A DNA stretch of 64,000 nucleotides from Prosthecobacter vanneervenii (GTDB taxonomy: Bacteria > Verrucomicrobiota > Verrucomicrobiia > Verrucomicrobiales > Verrucomicrobiaceae), in NCBI RefSeq assembly GCF_014203095.1, contig NZ_JACHIG010000003.1:248001-312000 (forward strand), in the 5' to 3' direction. The position numbers and the translations under genes were made by a program. Under the pieces are notes generated by a model. It ran no database searches. It was not told the origin of the DNA and worked only from the letters and a program-made list of their open reading frames with translations. Position 1 is the first letter of the stretch; the number at the start of each line of letters is the position of its first letter. Below, in pieces: positions 25,606-35,212 of the stretch.

Positions 25606-28533
25606 TTACGCAGCGCGGGGGTCGATGCGAGCCAAGGGGAGATGATCCCGTTTACCGCGATACCAGGCCTGTGAGCTGGAAGCCACGGGAAGAGGTTCAT
25701 CATCTCCTTCGAGCTTCTTGAAGACACCGTCGCGACAGACTTCCACGTGACCGTCATCCGGGTCCATGGTGGCGAGTCGGATCCACTGGTTGCTGACGAT
25801 TTCGTTGAGCTCATGAGAAGCGCGGATGACTTTCATGAGACGCTTTGGCGTGGTTTCAACGATGAAGAGCATGCGCACCGGCTCGTGAATCTCGACGGCC
25901 TGCGCGGGCAGGCCTGTGCGGAGATCGCTCTGATAACCGTTCATCACGCCGAGGAGGCCGTTGATATTGTGAGGGAGCTTGGTGCCGCTGCCGTAAACAT
26001 CATTGTCCACCGTGGAGAAGTAGTAATCGAGATTGATGCTGCAGCAGACAGGGAGGGCCGCACCGACCGCATGCGCGAGCCCTTCATCGCCGGGGTCTTT
26101 GGTGGCGTCATAGGAGACCAGGAAGGACCGGCGGTCCATGAAGAGGCCTTTGGTGATCTCCCGGCGGCCGACGAAGGCCACGGCATTGGTGCAGTGGCCG
26201 TACTCAGGGCGGGGCTCGCCGATGTGCTCCGCGCGCTCCTGGACATGGCGAAGGCTGGAGTCTGGAGAGATGGCATGGCCGGCAGCCTCGAAACGGCGGG
26301 AGCGTTCATGGGCATTGAGCGTGCGCGCCTTGTCCAGCGACTGATGGACGCGCACGAGATCGCCGTGATGGGTCTCTGGCAGAAGATCGAGGTCGAAGAA
26401 GTGGATGTCCTCGCTGCAGGTGTCGTGATAACCACCCAGAAACCAGGTATCCTCGGGAATGACGACGCCTCTGGCGCGCAGGGCCTCACGAACGGCGGGG
26501 CGGTTGGCCATGATGGCAAAGAGGCGTGCATTGGGCGCGCCGCTGTGGCCGCCGCAGGCCTGACAGCAGTAGGCGGACTCGTAGGGGTTGTTGAGGCTGG
26601 TAGAGCCATGGCCGAGAATGACGACCAGTCTGGCGTGTCCTTTGTGAAGCCCTGCGGGCCCGAGCACCGCATACACACAGTCTGCCTGCTGCTTCACGGT
26701 GATGCCGGTCATGAGGCCTGTGGTGGTGGCGCGCGAGGCAACGTCGTCGCTCATGAAGGCGAACTCTGTCCGGGGCTCCGGGAGGAAGGCGCGGTTGAGC
26801 CATTTGATGAAACGACCGTAGGAGAGCGGGGTGAGCACGCGCAGCGCCAGCGGGAAGAGGCTGAGGAAGCCGAGGCAAGCCGTGCTGACCCAGCCGCGCA
26901 CAAGGGTGCGCGAGGAGATGAAGCCATGACGCACCACGCCAGCCCAGGCACGACGCAGGCCCTGGCGCTGCCTGTGCACATGAGCCTGGTCCTGCACGGG
27001 GACCTCGCGGACAGAATGCGCGGGGTCAATGACCACGGGGCAGTAAGAGACGCCGCATGGGTCATCGATGCCCGCATAATGGATGGCCACGCCGAAGAAA
27101 CCGGCGACGCCGACGGTCTCGATGCCGGGATCCACCTCCTCCAGTGCGCGACGCATGGACTCTTCACGGTCGTCCATGCAGAAGATGACCTGGGCGACGA
27201 GCCGACTGCTGTGCGGAAAGACGCAGGGCATGTTGCGATGCCTGGCGAGCGGAATGAGCACGCGGCGCTCGTGGCGACGCTCATAGGCGAGGTGAAGCAA
27301 TCGCCGACGCTCGATCTCATGGCAGGCGAGGATCTCCTGAGTGAGACGGGACATTTCGTCCTCGCTTAGAGCCGCCAAGTCACGACTGCTGATGCCGAGG
27401 AGCTGGGCCACATCAAACACACGAGCCGTATGGGTCAGAGGATCAAAGCGCGGCACCGGAACGAGGGTGGAACGCCATGCGGCGGTGTCTCCGGCGACGT
27501 GGGTGAGAGCCGCGATGGTGTAGGTGAGGCGGAGCGCGAGAAACTCCATGACGGAGCAGCGCACGCGATCATGCGGAGCCAGCGAGGGATCCTGCTCGAG
27601 CATGCGGATCATGGCCGCCCAACCACGCAGAGCGAGGAGCTCCTCGGTGACGAAGTCCTGCCACTGTGAGAAGGGCACATCGAGCCGGGTGAGGGCCTCC
27701 AGCACGACGGCATCTGCGTCCATACCGGCCGCTTCCTGGCGCAGAAACTCGGCGTGCACGCCACTGAGATGAGCCGGGAAGATGGCAAAGGCCTGAGGCA
27801 TGATCAAGCGCGCGGCGCGGAGCAGGCCTTTGTCGCGATGCGGCATGGGCCAGTAGGCGATGCCTTGATCGAGATAGGCGGCGGTGAGGCGGATGAGCGG
27901 CGGGTGAATGAGCGCGTCCAAGTCGATGCCCTGCTGTGAGAGCACGACATCTCGCGGACGTTTTGGCGGCGCAGGAGGTGGAGCAGGCTGGGGAGTGACC
28001 CGTGCGAGGCATGCCGACCAGAGCGCCTGGGGGGAATCCCCGTGCAGCGCGGAGGCGGAAGCCGGGGGAAGATCGGCACGGAAGGCGTCCAGCCAGCCAC
28101 CCTCCTCCATCTGCCAGGAGATATTGATGCCATTGACGCGGCGCACGCCGGGGGTGAGCATGAAGCGGCGGAGCTGCCGCCGAGTGAGCCTGCCGGGGAG
28201 AATCTCGGCATCGGGCTCGCGTGAGAGGACGGCGTCGATGTCTTCGTCGAGGATGCGGCCTCTGGCGCGATCTGTCTGATAGGTTTCCTCGGAGAGAAAG
28301 GGCTCGGCTTTGAAGAGGTTTCCGCCCTCGATGACCGCCTCTTCAAATTTGCGGTGCTGGAGCGAGAGGAGGGTGTTGTAATGAATGAACACCCCCAGGG
28401 GGCCCTGAATGGGCAGGAAGTGAGCCGCATGATCCACCACCCGGCGGAGGTGCTCAAGCCGCCCCTCTGCCGGCTGAGTCTCCTGCCTGGAGTCGTGACA
28501 GCCACAGATGCTGGCATGGGTGCGGGTGCTCAT
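25606..28533 (-). CDS. dabA: Probable inorganic carbon transporter subunit DabA (DUF2309)
   Basis: 975 residues, the usual size for DUF2309. The beta-carbonic-anhydrase-like zinc site is visible: FCMDDRE gives Cys452 and Asp454, LGHGS gives His642 and CQACGG gives Cys657, with spacings equal to those I recall in Halothiobacillus DabA (Cys351, Asp353, His524, Cys539). In the DAB complex it hydrates CO2 vectorially in the cytosol, powered by DabB. First gene of the operon; the 810-base region upstream should hold its promoter. Confidence 0.9.
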   Translation of the reverse strand: MSTRTHASICGCHDSRQETQPAEGRLEHLRRVVDHAAHFLPIQGPLGVFIHYNTLLSLQHRKFEEAVIEGGNLFKAEPFLSEETYQTDRARGRILDEDIDAVLSREPDAEILPGRLTRRQLRRFMLTPGVRRVNGINISWQMEEGGWLDAFRADLPPASASALHGDSPQALWSACLARVTPQPAPPPAPPKRPRDVVLSQQGIDLDALIHPPLIRLTAAYLDQGIAYWPMPHRDKGLLRAARLIMPQAFAIFPAHLSGVHAEFLRQEAAGMDADAVVLEALTRLDVPFSQWQDFVTEELLALRGWAAMIRMLEQDPSLAPHDRVRCSVMEFLALRLTYTIAALTHVAGDTAAWRSTLVPVPRFDPLTHTARVFDVAQLLGISSRDLAALSEDEMSRLTQEILACHEIERRRLLHLAYERRHERRVLIPLARHRNMPCVFPHSSRLVAQVIFCMDDREESMRRALEEVDPGIETVGVAGFFGVAIHYAGIDDPCGVSYCPVVIDPAHSVREVPVQDQAHVHRQRQGLRRAWAGVVRHGFISSRTLVRGWVSTACLGFLSLFPLALRVLTPLSYGRFIKWLNRAFLPEPRTEFAFMSDDVASRATTTGLMTGITVKQQADCVYAVLGPAGLHKGHARLVVILGHGSTSLNNPYESAYCCQACGGHSGAPNARLFAIMANRPAVREALRARGVVIPEDTWFLGGYHDTCSEDIHFFDLDLLPETHHGDLVRVHQSLDKARTLNAHERSRRFEAAGHAISPDSSLRHVQERAEHIGEPRPEYGHCTNAVAFVGRREITKGLFMDRRSFLVSYDATKDPGDEGLAHAVGAALPVCCSINLDYYFSTVDNDVYGSGTKLPHNINGLLGVMNGYQSDLRTGLPAQAVEIHEPVRMLFIVETTPKRLMKVIRASHELNEIVSNQWIRLATMDPDDGHVEVCRDGVFKKLEGDDEPLPVASSSQAWYRGKRDHLPLARIDPRAA

Positions 28534-28800
28534 TGCAGATCAAAAGCCTATATATAAGAGCAGACGGGGTTGAAGCGCCATCCCTTGATCAAGGGGTATT
28601 CCGCGCCGGAGCGTGGGGGCGCTAATGCCTGACGTTTCCACTCACTCAGCGCCTGGTTTCTCCATGCCGTTGCGTCCGTGACCTGCACACCTGCCCAACG
28701 CTGATCCTGTTGAAATCGAGGCGGAATAGCGGGGAAACGCTGCTGGAGGGCGCGGTGTGCAAAGAAGGCGATGGGTTTGCTTCCCGGGCGGGCGGGCATA

Positions 28801-28866
28801 ACCCAGGGTCGCCTCGCCGAGGCTCGGCTGACCCTGGGCTTAAATACGCAGCCCCTTTGGGGCTGG
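28801..28866. repeat. Double-hairpin REP-like element
   Basis: Two adjacent inverted repeats: CCCAGGGTC/GACCCTGGG (28802-28838) enclosing a smaller GCCTCGCCGAGGC palindrome, and CAGCCCC/GGGGCTG (28849-28865). The layout is that of REP-type repeats, and I recall similar palindromes between genes in planctomycete and verrucomicrobial genomes. No second copy is in the window. Confidence 0.55.
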
Positions 28867-28927
28867 TGCCATGAGGAGCGTTTGGGACTAGAGAAGACAG
28901 ACGTTTTTTCAACAGATCATGGCATGA

Positions 28928-29140
28928 CTGTTGGCGGTCAGCCAGCCACCCGGTTGGCGTGCGCGTGCACGCATGCCCACTCTCCCGAGGCTGGGGCTGT
29001 CAATGATTTCTCCGGTGTGGTTGGGCAGACCTTTGCCATTATTCTCAATGCTGAGCCAGATGCTTTAATCAAGGTGTTCGAGGCTGATCTTCACTCCAGG
29101 GGCCTCCGCGTGCCGGGAACAGCGAGCAGAAGCATTCGGC
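28928..29140 (-). pseudogene. Decayed 3' part of a NarX/DegS-type histidine kinase
   Basis: The minus strand encodes VKISL, then an in-frame TAA (29065-29067), SIWLSIENNGKGLPNH, SPSLGRVGMRARARQ and GGWLTAN. This matches, residue for residue over long stretches, the ATPase-domain end of the intact kinase at 31015-32325 (VKISL, NGKGLPNH, SPSLGMVGMRARARQ, GGELTA). DNA similarity is also evident. It has a stop, at least one frameshift near 29100, and no 5' part, so it is a remnant of a duplicated or related kinase gene. Confidence 0.8.
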
Positions 29141-29343
29141 GAGTTTCGGGAAGCCTTGAGTAGTAAGAAGTTGCAAAACGGTGTCGCGAAGGTCAGGCTC
29201 GTTATTGTGGCTGCGCCCCCGACACACACCACACAGGCCTATCTCCCGCCAGAGCACGTGCGTTGCAAGGCCAGAGCTTTTGATAGAACAGATTTTCCCC
29301 ATCACGCACTGCATCCATTTCCTTCCGTCATTCAAACGACCGC

Positions 29344-30963
29344 ATGTCCACACCCGCCACCGCTTCAAAACCCGAAGGCCCCGTGCCAGCCGGCAACTTC
29401 GCCGGCTTCAAAGCTTATTTCGGCAAAGACATCCTCTCTGGCTTTCTGGTCTTCTTAATTGCTCTTCCACTGTGCCTTGGAATTGCCAAAGCCAGCGGCT
29501 GCCCGGCCATCGCGGGAATTTTTACAGCCGTGATCGGCGGCATGCTGACCCCCTTCCTGAGCAACTCTGAGCTGACCATCAAAGGGCCAGCGGCTGGCAT
29601 GATAGCGATTGTGCTGGGAGCGGTCAGCGAGCTTGGCTATGAAAAGATGCTAGCGGTCGGCGTGGTTGCGGGGTGTCTTCAAATCATCTTTGGCTCTTTC
29701 AAGCTTGGAACTCTGGGTGAATTTTTCCCTGTGGCGGCGGTGCATGGCATGCTGGCGGCCATCGGCATCATCATCATTTCGAAGCAGATTCACATTGCAT
29801 TGGGAGTTGCCGTCCACGCGAAAGAGCCGTTGGAATTGCTGGCAGAAATCCCAAACAGCCTCATGCACATGAACCCTGTGATTGCCCTGATCGGTGGCAC
29901 AGCCCTGGTGATTTTGTTCGGGCGAATGCTGATCAAAAACAAATTTGTTCAAACCGTGCCGGGACCACTGATTGTCCTCCTGATCGCCGTTCCGCTTTCG
30001 TTCTATTTCGACATAGGCCACAAGCACATCTACCAGTTCCAAAGCCACGCCTTTGAAGTGGGTCCGGACAAGCTGGTCAACCTGCCGCTCAACATTCTTG
30101 ATGGCATCAAATTCCCGGATTTTTCCGCCATCACATCCGGTGCAAGCATCAAATGGATCGTCATGTTCTGCCTCATCGGAAGCCTGGAGTCACTGCTGAG
30201 CGCCAAGGCCGTCGATCTGCTTGATCCCTGGCAGCGCCGCACGAATTTGAACCGCGATCTGCTCGCCGTAGGCATCGCGAACACTTTGGTTTCCTTCATC
30301 GGCGGCCTGCCGATGATTTCAGAAATCGTCCGCTCCTCCGCCAACCGGAACAACGGCGCCCGCACCCGCTGGGCCAACTTCTGGCATGGCACCTTCCTGC
30401 TCATTCTAGTGGCCAGTGTGCCCTGGCTGCTGAACCACATTCCGCTTGCCGCGCTGGCAGGCATGCTTGTCTTCACCGGCTATAATCTCGCATCTCCAAA
30501 AGAGTTCCATCACATGTGGAAGGTGGGCAAAGGCCAGCTGATCGTTTTCGTGGTTACTTTGATTGCAACCCTCGCCACCGATCTACTGATTGGCATTGCA
30601 ATGGGCATCGTTGTCAAACTTTTGCAGCATGTCATCAACGGCACGTCCTTCGGCAACCTCTTCATTCCACATGCCGAGATCATGGAAGATGGGGACCACC
30701 CCATCATCCACGTGAAAAAAACAGCCATTTTCAGCAACTGGCTGGGCCTCCGCAACCATCTCTTCTCACTCAATGAGCATGCCAAGGTGAAAGTCGATCT
30801 CTCAGGCACCGATCTGGTCGATCATACGGTCATCAAGAAACTCGAGGAAATGGTGCAGGACTGGAAGATCGAAAACCGCGAACTCATCATTGCCGGACTC
30901 GAAAACCACGTTCCAGTTTCCCCCCATCCGCAGGCAGCACGGTACCGCCGTCAGACCGATTGA
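29344..30963 (+). CDS. SulP family anion transporter
   Basis: 539 residues. About 10-12 helices of the SulP/SLC26 family, beginning [21 protein letters not shown], with [17 protein letters not shown] and a C-terminal segment (about 465-525) that resembles a STAS domain, with [20 protein letters not shown]. Family members move sulfate, bicarbonate or other anions. Bicarbonate is an attractive substrate because the Dab operon is divergent just upstream, but that is inference from context. No carbonic anhydrase gene is adjacent. Confidence 0.85.
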   Translation: MSTPATASKPEGPVPAGNFAGFKAYFGKDILSGFLVFLIALPLCLGIAKASGCPAIAGIFTAVIGGMLTPFLSNSELTIKGPAAGMIAIVLGAVSELGYEKMLAVGVVAGCLQIIFGSFKLGTLGEFFPVAAVHGMLAAIGIIIISKQIHIALGVAVHAKEPLELLAEIPNSLMHMNPVIALIGGTALVILFGRMLIKNKFVQTVPGPLIVLLIAVPLSFYFDIGHKHIYQFQSHAFEVGPDKLVNLPLNILDGIKFPDFSAITSGASIKWIVMFCLIGSLESLLSAKAVDLLDPWQRRTNLNRDLLAVGIANTLVSFIGGLPMISEIVRSSANRNNGARTRWANFWHGTFLLILVASVPWLLNHIPLAALAGMLVFTGYNLASPKEFHHMWKVGKGQLIVFVVTLIATLATDLLIGIAMGIVVKLLQHVINGTSFGNLFIPHAEIMEDGDHPIIHVKKTAIFSNWLGLRNHLFSLNEHAKVKVDLSGTDLVDHTVIKKLEEMVQDWKIENRELIIAGLENHVPVSPHPQAARYRRQTD

Positions 30964-31014
30964 CCAAGCGTCCTGGGTGGCAAGCAACGGAGCGAGCCGG
31001 CCCCGGCCTCATGG

Positions 31015-32325
31015 TCAGACAGCGGGTGTCTGGAGAGGAATCACCACCTCGATGCGAAGTCCCTGAGGCAACACACTGGTGGCCGTCAGTTCACCGCCGG
31101 ACTGGCGCGCCCGTGCGCGCATGCCCACCATGCCAAGACTCGGGCTGTGAATGATGTCTCCGCTGTGATTGGGCAGGCCTTTGCCATTGTCCTCGATGGT
31201 GAGGCAGATGCTCTGATCCCGCCACGTCAGGGATATTTTCACTTGGGTGGCCTCGGCATGGCGGGCGATGTTGGTGAAAGCCTCCTGGGCGATGCGGAAG
31301 AGGTGGGTCTCGGTCTCATCTGGAAGGCGGCCGGTGAAGTCGGAGTCGTAGTCCACTTTCAAGCGGGTGCGCTGACCGAATTTTTCCGCGAGCCAGCGGA
31401 GACCGGCATCGAGGCCGAAGTCGTCGAGAATGACAGGGCGGAGGAGCTGGGAGAGCTCGCGCACGTTGGCGATGGATTCGTCCACGAGATGGAGGCAGTC
31501 GGCGCGCAGGGAGGGGAGGTCTTGGGTGGAGCCTTTGGTGAGATTGGCGCGCACGGCGGCGAGGGACTGGCCGAGCTCATCGTGCAGCTCATGGGAGAAG
31601 CGGCGGGCGGCCTGCTCCTGGGTCTGGAGCATGTGCCAGGAGACGCGGCTGAGCTCCTCGGACTGCCAGCGGATGCGCTGAATGCTTTTGCGGGCGAAGG
31701 CGATGGTGAGCATGGCGCAGATGGCGGCGAGGATGGTGCTGGAGCCGAGGAGGAGGGTGGAATCATCGCTCAACTCCTGGGACTGCTGCTCCAGCAGGTG
31801 CTCGGTTTTGGCGAGGTGGTCGGAGCTGATTTTGATGAGCTTGTCCACGAGCTCCACAACGCGTGCGTGATGCCGGAAGAGGATCTCCATCTTGTCCCGA
31901 GGCACGGGCTCGTTGCTTTCGAGGAGGCGGTGGGACTCGCGGGAGAAGGATTTGACGCGCTTGTCGAGGTCGGCCCATAGCTCGGCGTCTGCGAGAGAGC
32001 GGGCTTCGCCGCTGAGGCGGGAGACCTGGCGGTCGCTCTCATCGAGTTCCGCCAAAAGCCTGACGAGATCATCGCGCTTCTGATTGATCTGCGTGAACTG
32101 ATGGAGCACGGCGGTCATGGTGTTTTCCTCGGACTGGACGTCCTGGCGCAGACGGGCGATGAGAAACTGATCGCGAGCAAGCTGCTCGACGCCGCGACGA
32201 ATGCCCTGGCTCTGGCGAACGGCGACGAGACCGGCGGTGCCGAGAAGGACCATGACCAGCAGGAAGCCGAGCGCCAGGACACGCAGGACGTAGCGCTCAG
32301 TGATCCGCAGGAAGGTGAAGGACAT
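31015..32325 (-). CDS. Sensor histidine kinase, NarX/DegS (HisKA_3) type
   Basis: 436 residues. TM1 at about 12-34, a periplasmic all-helical region of roughly 150 residues resembling a CHASE3-type four-helix bundle, TM2 at about 190-210, then the dimerisation box SHELHDELGQSL with phospho-acceptor His248, and a C-terminal ATPase with DNGKGLPNH and GMRARARQSGGEL. It autophosphorylates and should signal to the response regulator 59 bases downstream. The signal is unknown. A decayed relative lies at 28928-29140. Confidence 0.92.
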   Translation of the reverse strand: MSFTFLRITERYVLRVLALGFLLVMVLLGTAGLVAVRQSQGIRRGVEQLARDQFLIARLRQDVQSEENTMTAVLHQFTQINQKRDDLVRLLAELDESDRQVSRLSGEARSLADAELWADLDKRVKSFSRESHRLLESNEPVPRDKMEILFRHHARVVELVDKLIKISSDHLAKTEHLLEQQSQELSDDSTLLLGSSTILAAICAMLTIAFARKSIQRIRWQSEELSRVSWHMLQTQEQAARRFSHELHDELGQSLAAVRANLTKGSTQDLPSLRADCLHLVDESIANVRELSQLLRPVILDDFGLDAGLRWLAEKFGQRTRLKVDYDSDFTGRLPDETETHLFRIAQEAFTNIARHAEATQVKISLTWRDQSICLTIEDNGKGLPNHSGDIIHSPSLGMVGMRARARQSGGELTATSVLPQGLRIEVVIPLQTPAV

Positions 32326-32384
32326 ATGGGGAGGATGCAGGGCTCAATTCATGAGAGGCACCAGGCCAGGCAGCCCTGCGATGC

Positions 32385-33026
32385 TCAGTCGATGAGACCG
32401 TTGCGGATGGAGAAGCGGACGAGCTCGCCGATGGAGTGGAGGTTGAGCTTTTCCATGATGCGGCCGCGGTGAGCCTCGACCGTGTAAACGCTGAGATTGA
32501 GGACGGAGGCGATCTCCTTGTTGGTCTTGCTCTCGGAGATCATCTGGAGGACTTCGCGCTCGCGGGGGGAGAGGAGGTCGATGGGATTGGTGACGTGCTT
32601 GCGGTAGTCGTCCAGCACGGCGTCGCTGACCTCGGGGCTGAGGAAGCCTTTGCCATTGGCGACGGCGCGCACAGCGGCGAGGAGGTCGCTCTCATTGCTG
32701 TCCTTAAGCAGGTAGCCATTGGCGCCGGCGCGGAGCATTTCGCGCACGTAAACGGAGTCCTTTTGCATGGAGAGGGCGAGGATGCGAGCCTTGGGGACGG
32801 CCTTGGAGATCTGGCGAGCGGCTTCGATGCCGTTGAGCTCGGGCATGGTGACGTCGAGGACGACGACGTCTGGCTGGAGGTCGATGGCCTTGTCCACAGC
32901 CTCGCGGCCATTGGAGGCTTCTCCGACGACCTCCATGTCCCACTGAGCGGCGAGGATCATGCGGAAGCCGTTGCGGACGACGGCGTGGTCATCGGCAAGG
33001 AGGATGCGGGTCTGTTTGGCGGACAT
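32385..33026 (-). CDS. NarL/FixJ-type response regulator
   Basis: 213 residues. The receiver domain has the acidic pair Asp12-Asp13, phospho-acceptor Asp58 (VVVLDVTMPE) and a conserved Lys near 108; the C-terminal LuxR-type helix-turn-helix contains LSPREREVLQM and NKEIASVLNLSVYTVEAHR. On the minus strand it is transcribed before the kinase gene. It faces the TonB-dependent receptor across a 106-base gap, making that receptor a likely target. Confidence 0.93.
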   Translation of the reverse strand: MSAKQTRILLADDHAVVRNGFRMILAAQWDMEVVGEASNGREAVDKAIDLQPDVVVLDVTMPELNGIEAARQISKAVPKARILALSMQKDSVYVREMLRAGANGYLLKDSNESDLLAAVRAVANGKGFLSPEVSDAVLDDYRKHVTNPIDLLSPREREVLQMISESKTNKEIASVLNLSVYTVEAHRGRIMEKLNLHSIGELVRFSIRNGLID

Positions 33027-33132
33027 GTGTGGGAGATACGATAGTCAGTCTGCGGCAAAGAGCAAAAAGTGCGGGCTTTTTGTGGGCAGGGGGTCGGGGA
33101 GTCGTCCTAGAAACGCCGACCACTGCCATTTC

Positions 33133-35208
33133 ATGCCTGTTTTCCGTTTTGCCATCCTCTGTCTCAGCCTTGCCTTGATGCCGGAGCCGGGGCATGCCCA
33201 GACGGTGGTGAAAGCGGCGCAGGCCGAGGAGCAGGTGATGGAGATGCCGGAGATCGTGATCGAGGGGAAGGCGGAGAGCCTGATCGGGATAGCGAGCTCG
33301 GCCTCGAAGGGACAGACGAGTGCGAAGGAGCTGCTGGCGCGGCCGTTTTCGAGACGAGGGGAGCTGCTGGAGAGCATCCCGGGCTTCATTGCGACGCAGC
33401 ACAGCGGAGACGGCAAGGCGAACCAGTACTACCTGCGAGGGACGAACCTGGACCACGGGAACGACTTCTCGATCTTTGTGGACGGGATGCAGGTGAACCT
33501 GCGCAACCACGCGCACGGGCAGGGGTATGCAGACATGAACTTTCTCATCCCTGAACTGGTGGGGCAGCTGGACTACTGGAAGGGCACCTATTTTGCCCAG
33601 CATGGAGACCTGAGCTCGACAGGGGCGGCGCGGTTTAACCTGGTGGACTCGCTGCCGCAGGGGATCCTGAGCACGACGCTGGGGCAGTACCGCTACGAGC
33701 GGACGCTGGTGGCGGACACGATCCAGGCTGGAGCTGGCCAGCTGACGGTGGCGCTGGAGCATCAATACTATGACGGACCGTGGTCGCTGCCTGCGGCGGC
33801 CACGCGCCTCAACGGCTTTGTGCGGTGGCACTGGGAGGATGCGACGGACAAGGTGAACGTGACGCTGATGGGGTACCGGGGGAAATGGGATTCGACGGAC
33901 CAGGTGCCATCGAGACTGATGGGCAGCCTGCTGGACCGGTACGGCAACATCGATCCGACGGATGGCGGCAACTCCCAGCGGCACAGCCTGTCCTTTGACT
34001 GGGTGCATGAAGGGGACCACACGACGACGAAGACAAACCTGTACGCGGGTTACTATGACCTGGACCTGTTTTCGAACTTTACCTACTTCATGGACCACCC
34101 GGTGGAGGGGGACCAGTTTGAGCAGAAGGACCGGCGGTGGTTTGTGGGCGGGCAAGTCTCCAATGACTGGCGCTGGAATGCCTGGGGGCAGGAGCAGCGC
34201 GTGACGCTGGGAGCGCAGATGCGCACGGATTTCATCAACGGGCTGGGGCTGTACAACACAACGCAGCGGCAGCGGTGGAACACGGTGAGCCAGAACGACA
34301 TCATCCAGGACACGTGGGGACTGTATGCCGAGGCGGAACTGAAGCCGACTAAATGGCTGCGGGTGATCCCGGGACTGCGCGGGGATGTGGTGCAGTTTGA
34401 TGTGACGAACAGCAACATCGCGGGGAATACAGGCTCGATCGTCAGCGGAATCCTCAGCCCCAAGCTGAATGTGGTGTTTGGGCCATGGGCGAAGACGGAG
34501 TTTTACCTGAATGCGGGCACCGGCTTTCACAGCAACGACACGCGCGGCGTGGTGGCAGGGATAGACCCGGCGACGGGGCTGGCGTCTCAGCGTGCCACGC
34601 CTCTGGTGCGCACGTACGGGGCGGAGGTGGGCATCCGCAATGAATCGATCCCCAAGCTAGTGAACACACTGTCTTTCTGGACGCTGCACAGTGGATCGGA
34701 ACTGATCTATGAGGGGGACACGGGCTCCTCCAGCCCGGGGCCGTCCTCGCAGCGATTTGGCGTAGAGCTGGCGAGCTACTGGCGCCCCAATGACTGGACG
34801 ATGGTGGATGTGGAGGCGACCTGTACGCGGGCCTATCTGCTCACCCAAGATCCGTCCCACCAAAATGTACCGAACTCCATCCCCTACACGCTGAATGCCG
34901 GGGTGACGCTGGGGGGAGCGCAGGGGTTCTTTGGTTCCCTGCGAGTGCGCTACATGGCACCGAGGCCGCTGGATCAGGTGCTGGATGTGTACTCGCGAGA
35001 GTCCATCCAGGTGAACGGGCGCATCGGCTACCGGCGCAAAAACATGGAGATCGCGCTGGATTGCCTGAACCTGCTGAACCGCAGCGACTACGATGTGGCG
35101 TACTATTATGCCTCCCAGCTGAAAACGGATGCGGCTCCGGTGAATGATGTGCATGTGCACCCGATCGAGCCACGGATGGTCCGCGTGTCGGTGACGTGGC
35201 GGTTTTGA
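33133..35208 (+). CDS. TonB-dependent outer-membrane receptor
   Basis: 691 residues from the ATG at 33133, selected because it starts a signal peptide (MPVFRFAILCLSLALMPEPGHA). A possible TonB box lies around EMPEIVIEG, then the plug domain (about 55-170: ELLESIPGFIATQHSGDGKANQYYLRG, IFVDGMQVN) and a 22-strand-type barrel ending in an aromatic residue (VTWRF). It imports a large or scarce substrate; the plug and barrel resemble the FecA/CirA branch but the ligand cannot be read. Divergent from the two-component pair. Confidence 0.9.
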   Translation: MPVFRFAILCLSLALMPEPGHAQTVVKAAQAEEQVMEMPEIVIEGKAESLIGIASSASKGQTSAKELLARPFSRRGELLESIPGFIATQHSGDGKANQYYLRGTNLDHGNDFSIFVDGMQVNLRNHAHGQGYADMNFLIPELVGQLDYWKGTYFAQHGDLSSTGAARFNLVDSLPQGILSTTLGQYRYERTLVADTIQAGAGQLTVALEHQYYDGPWSLPAAATRLNGFVRWHWEDATDKVNVTLMGYRGKWDSTDQVPSRLMGSLLDRYGNIDPTDGGNSQRHSLSFDWVHEGDHTTTKTNLYAGYYDLDLFSNFTYFMDHPVEGDQFEQKDRRWFVGGQVSNDWRWNAWGQEQRVTLGAQMRTDFINGLGLYNTTQRQRWNTVSQNDIIQDTWGLYAEAELKPTKWLRVIPGLRGDVVQFDVTNSNIAGNTGSIVSGILSPKLNVVFGPWAKTEFYLNAGTGFHSNDTRGVVAGIDPATGLASQRATPLVRTYGAEVGIRNESIPKLVNTLSFWTLHSGSELIYEGDTGSSSPGPSSQRFGVELASYWRPNDWTMVDVEATCTRAYLLTQDPSHQNVPNSIPYTLNAGVTLGGAQGFFGSLRVRYMAPRPLDQVLDVYSRESIQVNGRIGYRRKNMEIALDCLNLLNRSDYDVAYYYASQLKTDAAPVNDVHVHPIEPRMVRVSVTWRF

Positions 35209-35212
35209 GCCC

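Larger units (their letters stand above)
28534..29343. other. 810-base gap between dabA and the SulP gene
   Basis: No intact gene is supported. The gap holds a double hairpin element (28801-28866) and a decayed histidine-kinase 3' end (28928-29140). An open frame of 83 codons on the minus strand (28548-28799) ends against the hairpin and looks more like remnant or repeat-associated sequence than a gene. Divergent promoters for dabA and the SulP gene should lie here but no consensus is clear. Confidence 0.6.

Noticed and set aside
28548..28799. An 83-codon minus-strand frame that ends against the double hairpin.
   Set aside because: No start signal or motif; it looks like remnant or repeat-associated sequence. 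Its ending reminded me of short frames seen beside similar repeats, but that cannot be shown here.
32989..34530. A 513-codon minus-strand open frame across the TonB receptor gene, and similar long antisense frames at 439-1458, 12124-13206, 38588-39808 and 43771-44856.
   Set aside because: They lie wholly opposite strongly supported genes, have biased His/Arg/Val-rich or Gly/Asp-rich composition typical of antisense frames in GC-rich DNA, and show no family motif.
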